DNA from: Verrucomicrobiia bacterium
Lineage (GTDB): Bacteria > Verrucomicrobiota > Verrucomicrobiia > Verrucomicrobiales > Akkermansiaceae
DNA: 64,000 nt
Direction of reading: 5' to 3'
NCBI GenBank assembly: GCA_030431475.1
Contig: JAUIJD010000001.1
Coordinates: 180,336 to 244,335 of the forward strand
In this document: piece by piece, positions 19,324-27,364 of the stretch
Layout of the letters: each line of letters starts with the position of its first letter
Position numbering within the stretch: position 1 is the first letter of the stretch
Notes under the pieces: generated by a model
Told to the model about the DNA's origin: nothing
Databases searched by the model: none
The model's input: the letters and a program-made list of their open reading frames with translations, nothing else
Translations under genes and position numbers: made by a program

Positions 19324-19419
19324 GTGTCTCAGCGGTGCGCGCATCAAACCCGCCCGAACCCCGGCGCGTCAAGGCCCATGTGGCGGGCCTAACGACCCGA
19401 TTCCTCCCGCTACTTCGCT

Positions 19420-19449
19420 TTGACAAGCTACGGATGCGCTCCTTAGCCT
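19420..19449 (+). promoter_or_regulatory. Putative tig promoter
   Basis: A perfect TTGACA at 19420-19425 is followed after 18 bases by TAGCCT at 19444-19449. The ATG of tig is at 19495, giving a leader of about 40 bases. The TAGCCT hexamer recurs before other genes in this window. The role is inferred. Confidence 0.5.
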
Positions 19450-19494
19450 CCCGCCCCCCGGCCGCAGGGAATCGCGGCGCTTCCAGACCAGACC

Positions 19495-20832
19495 ATGAAC
19501 ATCACCGTCGACAAGCAGCCGAACTGCACCGCCACCCTGCGCGCGGAGGTCCCCTCCGACGCCGTCCGTTCGGAACGCGACAGCATCGTCAAGATCTACG
19601 CCAAGCAGGCCCGCATCCAGGGTTTCCGCCCCGGCAAGGCTCCCCGCAAGGTCATCGAAAAACGATTCGCCCGGCAGATCTCCGAGGAACTCGAGGAACG
19701 CCTCACCCGCAAGGTGTTCGACGAGGCCCTCCGCAAGGAAGACGTCAAGGTGCTCGATTTCGGCCGCCCGACCGCCTTCACCGAAACCCCGGATGGATCG
19801 GTCACCTTCGAGTCGATGCTCACCCTCGCTCCCGACATCCAGCTTCCGGACTACAAGGGGATCACCGTCCAGGCGCCCCCCGCCGAGCTGACCGAGGAGG
19901 AAATCGACGCCCAGCTCCAATCGCTGCGCGAGCGCCTCGCCGACTACGCCGACATCGAGGACCGCGCCGCCGAGGAAGGCGATCTGGCGGTCATCGACTA
20001 CAGCTCGACGCTCGACGGCACGCCGCTCGAGGAGGCCATCGACAAGCCCGTCGGCTACGTCGCCGGCCGCGAGGGCTTCTGGCTCAAGATCGACGAGGAG
20101 TCGTTCCTGCCCGGTTTCGCGATGCAGCTCGTCGGCAGCAAGCCCGGCGATGAGAAGGAGATCACCGTCACCGTCCCGGAGGATTTCCCGGTCGAGGAAC
20201 TCCGGGGCAAGGACCTGATCTTCGCCGTTGCCGTGAAGGAGCTGAAGTCGATGAACCTCCCGGAGCTCGACGACGATTTCGCCGCCAAGGTCGGCGCCGA
20301 GAGCCTCGAGAAGCTCAAGGAGCTGATCGGCCAGCAGGCCGAGATGGAGAAGCGCCGCAAGATCGACGACATGAAGGTCAACCAGATCGTCGAGCACTTC
20401 AACGGCCTCGTCGACTTCGAGCTGCCCGAGGCGCTGCTTCGGGAAGAGACCCAGAGCCAGGCCGACTCGCTGGTCCAGCGCGGCGTGCAGTCCGGCATGA
20501 GCGAAGAGGAGATCGCCGCGCAGCAGCAGGAGATCTTCGCCACCGCCGGCGTCCAGGCCCGCACCAACCTGAAGACGAACTTCATCCTCCAGGAGATCGC
20601 CCGCATCGAGAACATCGAGGTCAACGACCAGGAACTGGTCCAGCACCTCGCCCAGATCGCGCAGTCCCGGAAGGAAAACCCGAAGAAGTTCATCAAGGAC
20701 ATGCAGCGCCAGGGACGCCTCCCGGGCATCCGCAACTCGATGCTGGTGGGCAAGGCCATTGACTTCGTTCTCGAGCACGCCAACGTCGAGGAAGTCGCCG
20801 AAACGCCGGCGGCCGACGCCCCGGAAGCCTGA
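19495..20832 (+). CDS. tig: Trigger factor (ribosome-associated chaperone/prolyl isomerase)
   Basis: This 445-residue chaperone binds nascent chains at the ribosome exit. The ribosome-docking signature GFRPGKAPR is at residues 43-51. A FKBP-type prolyl isomerase domain lies around 155-240 ([42 protein letters not shown]), and the long helical C-terminal chaperone domain follows to [10 protein letters not shown]. The length is close to the usual 430-450. The order tig-clpP-clpX is conserved across many bacteria and links folding of new proteins with degradation. clpP follows after 26 bases. There is no clear Shine-Dalgarno sequence. Confidence 0.95.
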   Translation: MNITVDKQPNCTATLRAEVPSDAVRSERDSIVKIYAKQARIQGFRPGKAPRKVIEKRFARQISEELEERLTRKVFDEALRKEDVKVLDFGRPTAFTETPDGSVTFESMLTLAPDIQLPDYKGITVQAPPAELTEEEIDAQLQSLRERLADYADIEDRAAEEGDLAVIDYSSTLDGTPLEEAIDKPVGYVAGREGFWLKIDEESFLPGFAMQLVGSKPGDEKEITVTVPEDFPVEELRGKDLIFAVAVKELKSMNLPELDDDFAAKVGAESLEKLKELIGQQAEMEKRRKIDDMKVNQIVEHFNGLVDFELPEALLREETQSQADSLVQRGVQSGMSEEEIAAQQQEIFATAGVQARTNLKTNFILQEIARIENIEVNDQELVQHLAQIAQSRKENPKKFIKDMQRQGRLPGIRNSMLVGKAIDFVLEHANVEEVAETPAADAPEA

Positions 20833-20858
20833 ACGATCCCACCCACCACCCCGCCCCG

Positions 20859-21554
20859 ATGAGCGATTTCCCCACCGCCATGCCGCAAGCCGCCGGCCCG
20901 CAGAACAACTACTACGTTCCCGTCGTCATCGAGCAGGATGGCCGCGGCGAGCGCTCCTTCGACATCTACTCGCGGCTCCTCAAGGACCGCATCATCTTCA
21001 TCGGCACGCCGATCGACGACTTCGTGGCGAACTCGGTGATCGCCCAGCTGCTGTTCCTGCAGATGCAGGACCCGAAGAAGGACATCCACATCTACATCAA
21101 CTCCCCCGGTGGCTCGGTCACCGCGGGCCTGGCGATGTATGACACCATGCAGTTCGTCACCTGCGATGTGAACACCTACTGCATCGGCATCGCCGCCTCG
21201 ATGGGCTCGGTCCTCCTGACGGCCGGCACCAAGGGCAAGCGCTTCTGCCTGCCGAACTCGCACGTCATGATCCACCAGGTCTCCGGCGGCGCCCAGGGCA
21301 CCGCCTCGGACGTCGAACGGACCATCGGCTTCATGTTCAACCTCAAGAAGCGCCTCAACGGCATCCTCGCCCACCACAGCGGGAAGACCGTCGAGCAGGT
21401 CGAGCAGGACTCCGACCGCGACAACTACATGACCGGAGAGGAGGCCATGGAGTATGGGCTGGTCGACAAGGTTCTGGAGAGCCGCAAGGAGCTGCCCGAC
21501 GCCGTCAAGGAGGCCACCAAGGACTCCGATGACGGAAAAAAGAACGACGACTGA
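20859..21554 (+). CDS. clpP: ATP-dependent Clp protease proteolytic subunit
   Basis: This 231-residue serine protease forms the barrel of the ClpXP and ClpAP machines. The catalytic Ser114 lies in [12 protein letters not shown] and His139 in PNSHVMIHQ; the third residue of the triad follows in the [21 protein letters not shown] region. Other family marks are [11 protein letters not shown] and [18 protein letters not shown]. About 25 extra residues precede the core, including a short Pro/Gln-rich stretch that may be processed. It sits between tig and clpX. A strong hairpin with a T-tract follows its stop, so clpX may be expressed separately. Confidence 0.97.
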   Translation: MSDFPTAMPQAAGPQNNYYVPVVIEQDGRGERSFDIYSRLLKDRIIFIGTPIDDFVANSVIAQLLFLQMQDPKKDIHIYINSPGGSVTAGLAMYDTMQFVTCDVNTYCIGIAASMGSVLLTAGTKGKRFCLPNSHVMIHQVSGGAQGTASDVERTIGFMFNLKKRLNGILAHHSGKTVEQVEQDSDRDNYMTGEEAMEYGLVDKVLESRKELPDAVKEATKDSDDGKKNDD

Positions 21555-21573
21555 GCCGAAATCCGCTATCTTC

Positions 21574-21617
21574 ACGGGGTGGAGCGGGTCATTCCCCGCC
21601 CACCCCGTTTCCTTTTT
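21574..21617 (+). terminator. Terminator or attenuator between clpP and clpX
   Basis: The hairpin arms are at 21574-21588 and 21594-21608: acggggtgg pairs perfectly with ccaccccgt, and an inner cggg pairs with cccg. The run TTTCCTTTTT at 21608-21617 follows. The clpX start is only 13 bases beyond, so full termination would require read-through or an internal promoter for clpX. Confidence 0.7.
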
Positions 21618-21629
21618 CCCACACACTCC

Positions 21630-22892
21630 ATGGCACGAGCATCCAACCTCACGATGTGCTCTTTCTGCGGAAAGAGTCATTCGGAAGTGAAGAAACTGAT
21701 CGCCGGTCCGGGGGTCTACATCTGCAACGAGTGCGTCGAGGTCTGCTCGAACATCCTCGACAAGGAACTGGCCGAGGCCGAGGGCACCACCCCCGCCCGG
21801 CATTCCGGATCGGCCGCGGCCCGCCTGCTGCCTCCCACCGAACTGCGCCGCCGCCTCGACGAGTTCGTCGTCGGACAGGAGCAGGCCAAGAAGGTCCTCG
21901 CGGTCGCCGTCTACAATCACTACCAGCGGCTCCGCCAGGAATCCGCCGACGAGGAGTTCGCCGACGTCGAGATCGAGAAGTCCAACGTGCTGCTGCTCGG
22001 CCCGACCGGCTCGGGCAAGACCCTGCTCGCCCGGACCCTCGCCCGTCTGCTCGACGTGCCCTTCTGCATTGTCGATGCGACCACGCTCACCGAAGCCGGC
22101 TACGTCGGCGAGGACGTCGAAAACATCATCCTGCGCCTCCTCCAGGCCGCCGACTTCGATGTCGAGCGCGCCGAGCAGGGCATCATCTACGTCGACGAAA
22201 TCGACAAGATCGGCCGCAAGACCGACAACGTCTCGATCACCCGCGACGTCTCCGGCGAAGGGGTCCAGCAGGCCCTGCTGAAGATTCTCGAAGGCACCGT
22301 CTGCAACGTCCCGCCGCAGGGTGGCCGCAAGCACCCGCAGCAGGAGTACATTCAGATCAACACCGAGCGCATCCTCTTCGTCTGTGGCGGCGCCTTCGTC
22401 GGCCTGCCCGACATCATCCAGCGCCGACTCGGCCGCAGCGCCCTCGGCTTCCACGGCATTCAGGACAAGGAGGCCCCGGACGAACGTGACCAGCTCGAGC
22501 TGACCGAGCCCGAGGACCTGCTGCACTTCGGCCTGATCCCCGAGTTCATCGGCCGGCTGCCGGTCATTTCCTCGCTGAGACAGCTCACCGAGGAGGAGCT
22601 CGTGACCGTGCTCACGGAGCCGAAGAACGCGCTGGTGAAGCAGTATTCGAAGCAGCTCTCGCTGATGGGCGTGAAGCTCAAGGTGACCAAGGACGGGCTG
22701 CGCGCGCTCGCCGAGGAAGCGGTCCGCAGGGGCACCGGTGCCCGCGCCCTGCGCTCGATCTTCGAGCGCCTGATGCTCGACCTGATGTACGAGCTGCCGT
22801 CGCGTGACGACGTCGAGTCGGTGACGATCAACCGCGCCGTCGTCACCGGCGACAAGCCGCCGGTCATCCGCAAGCGCCGCAACGCGGCCTGA
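21630..22892 (+). CDS. clpX: ATP-dependent Clp protease ATP-binding subunit ClpX
   Basis: This 420-residue AAA+ unfoldase feeds substrates to ClpP. The N-terminal zinc-binding domain has Cys10, Cys13, Cys32 and Cys35 ([15 protein letters not shown] and ICNECVEVC). The AAA+ core has Walker A in [13 protein letters not shown], Walker B in [11 protein letters not shown], the pore loop in [11 protein letters not shown], and the ClpP-docking loop appears as ALGFHG in place of the canonical IGF-containing loop (ALGFHGIQD). The C-terminal sensor 2 has [16 protein letters not shown] 21630 was chosen because it sits 9 residues before the zinc domain. A small divergence in the ClpP-docking tripeptide may reflect lineage variation. 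Confidence 0.96.
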   Translation: MARASNLTMCSFCGKSHSEVKKLIAGPGVYICNECVEVCSNILDKELAEAEGTTPARHSGSAAARLLPPTELRRRLDEFVVGQEQAKKVLAVAVYNHYQRLRQESADEEFADVEIEKSNVLLLGPTGSGKTLLARTLARLLDVPFCIVDATTLTEAGYVGEDVENIILRLLQAADFDVERAEQGIIYVDEIDKIGRKTDNVSITRDVSGEGVQQALLKILEGTVCNVPPQGGRKHPQQEYIQINTERILFVCGGAFVGLPDIIQRRLGRSALGFHGIQDKEAPDERDQLELTEPEDLLHFGLIPEFIGRLPVISSLRQLTEEELVTVLTEPKNALVKQYSKQLSLMGVKLKVTKDGLRALAEEAVRRGTGARALRSIFERLMLDLMYELPSRDDVESVTINRAVVTGDKPPVIRKRRNAA

Positions 22893-23058
22893 GGGACGCG
22901 CGACGCTGTCGCGCCCCGCCACCGGAAAGGAGTCCGAATCGGCCACCGGGCCGCGGCCCGTCATGGGGCCCGCCCCGAAAGGATCGTCCCTGCCCGGCGT
23001 CGCCGAAAGCTGCGGCGTGGCGTCACGAACCGGCGGGCGCGACAGCGTCGCGCGCCCC
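22893..23058. repeat. REP/BIME-like pair of inverted palindromes
   Basis: Two near-identical 27-base units lie in inverted orientation at about 22893-22919 and 23032-23058. Each contains a perfect short palindrome, cgcgac/gtcgcg with a 3-base loop (cores at 22899-22913 and 23038-23052). This is the layout of REP palindromes paired as a BIME. The unit fills most of the gap between clpX and the processing protease. No transposase of the REP-associated type is in the window. Confidence 0.6.
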
Positions 23059-23093
23059 TTGCCGCGCCCCCGCGCATCCGCTTCACTTGCGTC

Positions 23094-24308
23094 ATGCGAA
23101 TCCTGCTCTACCCGCTCTTCCTCCTTCCCGCCCTCGCCGAGGAGGCACCGAGCCTCCCCGACCCCGACGAAGCCGCCTACCCGGCGCTGGAGCGCCTGGT
23201 CGAGGTCCTCGAGCAGGTCCGCCAGCGTCACCCGGATGTCGACCAGCTCGCCTACGAGCGGCTGGTCAACCACGCGCTCGAGGGCATGCTCGGCTCGCTC
23301 GATCCGCACTCGTCCTTCATCCACCCGGAGATGGCGGCGGCCATGCAGGCCCATCCCGACCTCGATCCCCACGTGCCGTCGCTCGGGCTGACGCTCGGGC
23401 TTCGCGAGGACGGCCCCTACCTCGCCAACGTCCTCCCCGGCAGCGCCGCATCCGCGCTCCTTCCCGGGTCGTCCATCCTCCAGATCGGAGGCCAGCCGAC
23501 CGCCGGCCTCGAGCTCCCGACGCTGCTCGCCCGCCTCGGCGGTGAAGCCGGTTCCACCGTCACTCTCGAACTGAAATCCCCGGCCGACCCCAAGCCGGCC
23601 GAAGTCACCCTCACCCATCGCGCCGTCGACACCCGCGCCGTCGCCGACTCCCACCTTCTCGACGACGGCGCCACCGGCTACCTCCGGCTCTCGTCGTTCA
23701 CTGATGCCGCGCCGCGTGAGATGGAGGCCTCGCTCGACGAGATGGAGGACGCCGGTATGAAACGCCTGGTGCTCGACCTTCGCGGCAACCCCGGCGGCTC
23801 GCTGCCGGCCACGGTCCGCATTCTCGGACTCTTCCTGCCTCCGGAAAGCGAGGTCGTCACCACCCGCGGCCGCGAGATGGAACCCGAGGTCCTCTCCACT
23901 CCCGAGCGACAACGCCGCGAGCGCACCTACCCGATCGCCGTCCTCATCGATCGCCTGTCGGCCTCCGCCTCGGAGCTCACCGCCGGCGCCCTTCAGGACC
24001 TCGAGCGGGCGACCGTGATCGGCGAGACTTCCTACGGCAAGGGCTCGGTCCAGAACATCATCCCCATGGGGGGTGGCACGGCCCTGCGACTCACCATTGC
24101 CACCTACCACACGCCGAGCGGCCGCACGCCCCACCTCACCGGGATCACCCCCGATGTCCCCGTCGAGATCACCGACGAGATCCGGGAAAAGACCGCCCTC
24201 TCCTTCCGCCGCACCACCCTCACCCCCGAGGAAACCAAAACTCTCGGGGACTGGACCGACCCGGTCCTCGCAGCCGCGCTCGATCACTTCGAGACCACCA
24301 CCGATTGA
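23094..24308 (+). CDS. S41 family C-terminal processing peptidase
   Basis: This 404-residue secreted protease of the CtpA/Prc family cleaves proteins at their C-termini in the envelope. A signal peptide covers residues 1-15 (RILLYPLFLLPALAEE). An N-terminal helical region contains LGSLDPHSSFI, and the PDZ domain lies around 95-170. In the peptidase domain the catalytic Ser is read as Ser291 in DRLSASASEL and the Lys as Lys316 in SYGKGSVQ, 25 residues apart as in Prc. RGNPGG appears in strand context LDLRGNPGGSLP. It is on the same strand as clpX but separated by the BIME-like repeat, so probably has its own promoter. Confidence 0.92.
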   Translation: MRILLYPLFLLPALAEEAPSLPDPDEAAYPALERLVEVLEQVRQRHPDVDQLAYERLVNHALEGMLGSLDPHSSFIHPEMAAAMQAHPDLDPHVPSLGLTLGLREDGPYLANVLPGSAASALLPGSSILQIGGQPTAGLELPTLLARLGGEAGSTVTLELKSPADPKPAEVTLTHRAVDTRAVADSHLLDDGATGYLRLSSFTDAAPREMEASLDEMEDAGMKRLVLDLRGNPGGSLPATVRILGLFLPPESEVVTTRGREMEPEVLSTPERQRRERTYPIAVLIDRLSASASELTAGALQDLERATVIGETSYGKGSVQNIIPMGGGTALRLTIATYHTPSGRTPHLTGITPDVPVEITDEIREKTALSFRRTTLTPEETKTLGDWTDPVLAAALDHFETTTD

Positions 24309-24317
24309 GCAGCAGCA

Positions 24318-25808
24318 CTACTCGCCGTCCGGAAACTCCAGCCGGTTCTCCTCGTGGAGCGTCCTGACCTGCTGCTCGCCAAGCGCACTCTTCACCACCC
24401 ACAACTCATCGAGCTGCCAGGGAAGCTGACGCTCCGGATATCCCGGCCAGTCGTGGCGGCCCACCATCATCCGGCGGACTCTCCCGGTCTGTGTATTCAC
24501 AGGCCCCTCGATGTGGACCTTGGTGGTCGCAAGTGCTTCGGCATCGAGATAGAGCCGGATCCGCGGCTGCCCGCCTGCATGCTCCCCGCCATCATAGACC
24601 GCCACGAGGTGATGCCAGCTGCCATCGAGAAGCTCGCCGACCTCGGCCAGCGCCCATGAGCCACCCCACTGGATGCCGAAGGCACTCCCGTCCGGGCTCA
24701 CCGCCAGCTCCCATTTCGTGCCATCGAAACTGTAGCGTCCCCAGCCAACCAAGGTGGCCTGGACATTGCGCCCGGCTGCGTCCGTTGCCGGCGGTGCGGC
24801 TCGACCGCGCAGCCAGACGGAGATGGTCCGCGGAGCCTGACCCTCGATCCCAGCGAAATCGGAGATCCCGCCGCCGGAACTCAGGTCCCAGGCGCGCCCG
24901 AACCGACCCTCGACCAGCCGTGGATCGCCTTCCGTCGCGATCCGGTAGCGATCCTCGAATCCCGGAGTGTCATCGAAACTCCAATGCCACGAGGGCGGAG
25001 CGGAGGGCAATTCCTTGAGGAATCCGTGGTCCTCGAAATCGATATCGCTCGTCCGTCCGACCTCGTCGGCCGCCACGGCCTGGCCCGCGCGCAGCACGCG
25101 CACCGGCATGCTGCCGAAGGAGGATGAAACCTCCACCTCACCCTCCGCCACGTGCACCTGGCCGATCTCCGCCCCCGCGATCAATCCGAAGCGGGTGCCC
25201 AGATCCCGCACCTTCAGCCGCGGCATGGTCACCGTGAAACCCTCATCCCCATCGGCGACGTCGAACCACGCCCGGCCATGGCGCAGCTCTCCATTCAGGC
25301 GATCGATGAGTGAAAAATCCGCCGGCCCCTCGACGAGCATCCGGGTGCCCGATCCGGTGCGGATCCTCAGACTCCCCTTGCTCAGAAGGAAGCGGCTGTT
25401 TTCCAGCAACATGCCATGCTCGTCCATCCCACCAGAGGAGAAACGCCACTCGGTGTCCGGCCCGGCCACCACCTCATCGGGCACCCGCGGGGCGGGAAAA
25501 ATCAAGCTCCCCACCACCGCGAGCAGGGCCAGCAGAGCCGCCGCCGCCAGCGTGGATCGCAGCAGCAGCCGCCCGGCCCGCGGTTGCCGGGCCTCGATCT
25601 CCCGCTCGTGCATCCCGCCCCAGCCGCGCGCCATTTCGTGCAAGGCACTGCCCTGCCCCATGTGGTCCAGATAGGCCGCCCTCACTTCCGGCGAATGGCG
25701 CATGAGATCCATCAGGCGCGCATGATCGTCCGCCGAGATCATGCCGTCCTCCAGCTCGCCCAGCAGGCGCTCGAGATCCCGCCGCGGGATGCCCGGATCC
25801 GCGCTCAC
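24318..25808 (-). CDS. FecR-like/LamG domain membrane protein (putative anti-sigma partner)
   Basis: This is a 496-residue protein with a GTG start overlapping the stop of the sigma-factor gene (GTGA). Residues 1-75 are cytoplasmic and helical (DLERLLGELEDGMISADDHA), in the position of an anti-sigma domain. A transmembrane helix lies at about 83-107. Residues ~115-230 resemble the FecR domain (FDVADGDEGFTVTMPRLKVRDLGTRF in part, then AEGEVEVSS). Residues ~265-490 form a LamG/concanavalin-like domain (FDDTPGFEDRYRIA, WHHLVAVYDGG, LDELWVVKSALGEQQV). Such ECF/FecR/LamG pairs are numerous in Verrucomicrobiota and Planctomycetota. It probably senses a polysaccharide or cell-surface signal; that is inferred. 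Confidence 0.85.
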   Translation of the reverse strand: MSADPGIPRRDLERLLGELEDGMISADDHARLMDLMRHSPEVRAAYLDHMGQGSALHEMARGWGGMHEREIEARQPRAGRLLLRSTLAAAALLALLAVVGSLIFPAPRVPDEVVAGPDTEWRFSSGGMDEHGMLLENSRFLLSKGSLRIRTGSGTRMLVEGPADFSLIDRLNGELRHGRAWFDVADGDEGFTVTMPRLKVRDLGTRFGLIAGAEIGQVHVAEGEVEVSSSFGSMPVRVLRAGQAVAADEVGRTSDIDFEDHGFLKELPSAPPSWHWSFDDTPGFEDRYRIATEGDPRLVEGRFGRAWDLSSGGGISDFAGIEGQAPRTISVWLRGRAAPPATDAAGRNVQATLVGWGRYSFDGTKWELAVSPDGSAFGIQWGGSWALAEVGELLDGSWHHLVAVYDGGEHAGGQPRIRLYLDAEALATTKVHIEGPVNTQTGRVRRMMVGRHDWPGYPERQLPWQLDELWVVKSALGEQQVRTLHEENRLEFPDGE

Positions 25809-26350
25809 GCCGTCCTCCCTTCTTCCGCCAGCCTCGCCTCCACACAGCGCTTCAAGGCTGCCCGGAGCCGGAAAAGCTGTACCTTCAAGCCCCCCAGCGA
25901 GCGGCCACTGATCACCGCGAAATCCTGCAAGCGCGTCTTCCTCCAGTAGCGCTCGAGGAGCAGCTCCCGATCCACCTCCCGCAGCTTCGCCATGCAGGCT
26001 TCCAGAGCCCGGATGCGGCGCTCCTCACGTCGCGCTTCCAGCCGCTCCTCGAGGTCGTCGGCCACCAACTCCGCCACGTCGTCATCGATCGTCACCCAGT
26101 GCTGCCTGCGCAGCACCCGACAGTAACCCATGACCTGGAAGCGGGCGATCGTCAGCGCCCACGCCTTGAAATTCGTGCCGGGCTCGAAGTCGCCGCGTTT
26201 CCGCCACAGGATCTCATTGATGTCCTGGATCAGGTCGTCCAGCCCCGGAGCTCCCGGCAGCAGTGAGATGACGAAAGCCCGGATCACCGCCTGATACTCG
26301 GTGAGCAGCCGCACGAAGGCCGGGTCCTGATCGTCATCACTACGTTCCAT
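25805..26350 (-). CDS. ECF sigma factor, Rhodopirellula/Verrucomicrobium family
   Basis: This 181-residue sigma-70 family factor has region 2 (FVRLLTEYQAVIRAFVISLL, DDLIQDINEILWRK, FKAWALTIARFQVMGY) and region 4 (LREVDRELLLERYWRKTRLQ, then SGRSLGGLKVQLFRLRAALK). The DLIQDINEILWRK and FKAWALTIARFQVM patterns match the family described as Rhodopirellula/Verrucomicrobium sigma factors. It has no N-terminal extension when started at ATG 26350. It overlaps the FecR/LamG gene, so sigma and presumed anti-sigma are co-translated. A TAACCT hexamer (minus strand, 26384-26379) lies 28 bases upstream and is half of a divergent inverted repeat. Confidence 0.9.
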   Translation of the reverse strand: MERSDDDQDPAFVRLLTEYQAVIRAFVISLLPGAPGLDDLIQDINEILWRKRGDFEPGTNFKAWALTIARFQVMGYCRVLRRQHWVTIDDDVAELVADDLEERLEARREERRIRALEACMAKLREVDRELLLERYWRKTRLQDFAVISGRSLGGLKVQLFRLRAALKRCVEARLAEEGRTA

Positions 26351-26378
26351 GCTGCTGTGAAATGCGGAGATGGGCCGG

Positions 26379-26425
26379 AGGTTAGCGGTCGCATCGGAAA
26401 ACGACCCGAACTTTTTCGCTAACCT
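26379..26425. promoter_or_regulatory. Inverted repeat CGCTAACCT between ECF gene and PEP-CTERM gene
   Basis: A perfect 9-base inverted repeat has arms at 26379-26387 (aggttagcg) and 26417-26425 (cgctaacct), with 29 bases between. Each arm reads CGCTAACCT towards one of the two divergent genes. It may be a pair of divergent -10 elements or an operator. No function is proven. Confidence 0.45.
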
Positions 26426-26607
26426 GCGCTCATCCTCGGCATTCCTCATGGGTGCTCCGCCATGAGACCCGACTCTCCTTTGCCCCTCTGATTCCGATGT
26501 CTCTCCGGCGCCATTCCCTGCTGCGGTCCCTGGCTGCGGCCCCATCCGTCTCCGGCTCAAGGCCAACCCAGATCTCCGAACTCAACCCCGAAAGACAACA
26601 CCGTTCC

Positions 26608-27294
26608 ATGAAACAACACCCCTGCCTCATCACGGCCGCCTGCACCCTCCTCGCCATGGGGAGTGGTCATGCGGCCATCACCCATGTCGATGCCGACACC
26701 GGCAACACCACCCTCTCGGACGGCACCGCCTACACCCCGACCGGATCCGTCAACAACACCGACAACCAGTGGTCGAGCCGGGGCTTCGGCTACAACGCGA
26801 CGGTCTACACCGCGAACGACAACAACGCGAATCCCGGCGAAGACGCGCCGGAACTCCGCACCACGATCACCGGGCTCAGCGTCGGGCAGGAGTACGAGAT
26901 CTTCGTTTACTACTGGACCGGCGGAAACGATGCGCCCACCGGCAACCAGCAGTGGGACATCCAGGCCGGCCTCACCTCGGGCTCCCTCGCCACCATCCTC
27001 GCTGCCGACGGCACCAACCTGGGTCACGCCAGCACCGGGGTGGACCCATCCGCCTACTTCACCAACGTCCCGGCACCGGCCGTTGCCGACAGCGACCGCC
27101 GGCTGCGCGAGTACTCGCTAGGCACCGCCGTGGCCAATGGCTCGGGCGCGATCGAGGTCTTCATCGACGACAACCCCGGCAACGTCAACCGCACCTGGTA
27201 TGACGGCGTCGGCTTCAGCGCCGTGCCCGAGCCTTCGGTCACCCTGCTCGGTGGGCTTGGCCTTCTCGGCCTGCTCCGCCGCCGCCGCGCCTGA
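26608..27294 (+). CDS. PEP-CTERM sorting domain protein
   Basis: This is a 228-residue exported protein. A signal peptide covers residues ~1-23 (LITAACTLLAMGSGHA). The C-terminus carries a PEP-CTERM anchor: VPEP, a hydrophobic helix (TLLGGLGLLGLL) and the arginine tail RRRR, marking it as a substrate of an exosortase (not in the window). The body of ~180 residues has the repeated theme D-x-x-x-x-N-T-T-L-(S/A)-D-G-T, a P-T-G-N-x-Q-W-D segment and FIDDNPGNVNRTWYDGVGF. The N-terminal region of the next gene has the same domain. Function is unknown; it is likely a surface or extracellular-matrix protein. The start at ATG 26608 precedes the signal peptide directly. Confidence 0.88.
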   Translation: MKQHPCLITAACTLLAMGSGHAAITHVDADTGNTTLSDGTAYTPTGSVNNTDNQWSSRGFGYNATVYTANDNNANPGEDAPELRTTITGLSVGQEYEIFVYYWTGGNDAPTGNQQWDIQAGLTSGSLATILAADGTNLGHASTGVDPSAYFTNVPAPAVADSDRRLREYSLGTAVANGSGAIEVFIDDNPGNVNRTWYDGVGFSAVPEPSVTLLGGLGLLGLLRRRRA

Positions 27295-27364
27295 AGCGCT
27301 ACTCCCATCCCATCGCAGGCGCTGTCCCGGATTGCGGGGCAGCGCCTGCTTCTTCCCGCCTCAC

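Noticed and set aside
20055..24287. Minus-strand open frame of 1410 codons across tig, clpP, clpX and the protease
   Set aside because: It is antisense to four well-recognised genes, shows no domains and has the skewed composition typical of a frame opposite GC-rich coding DNA.
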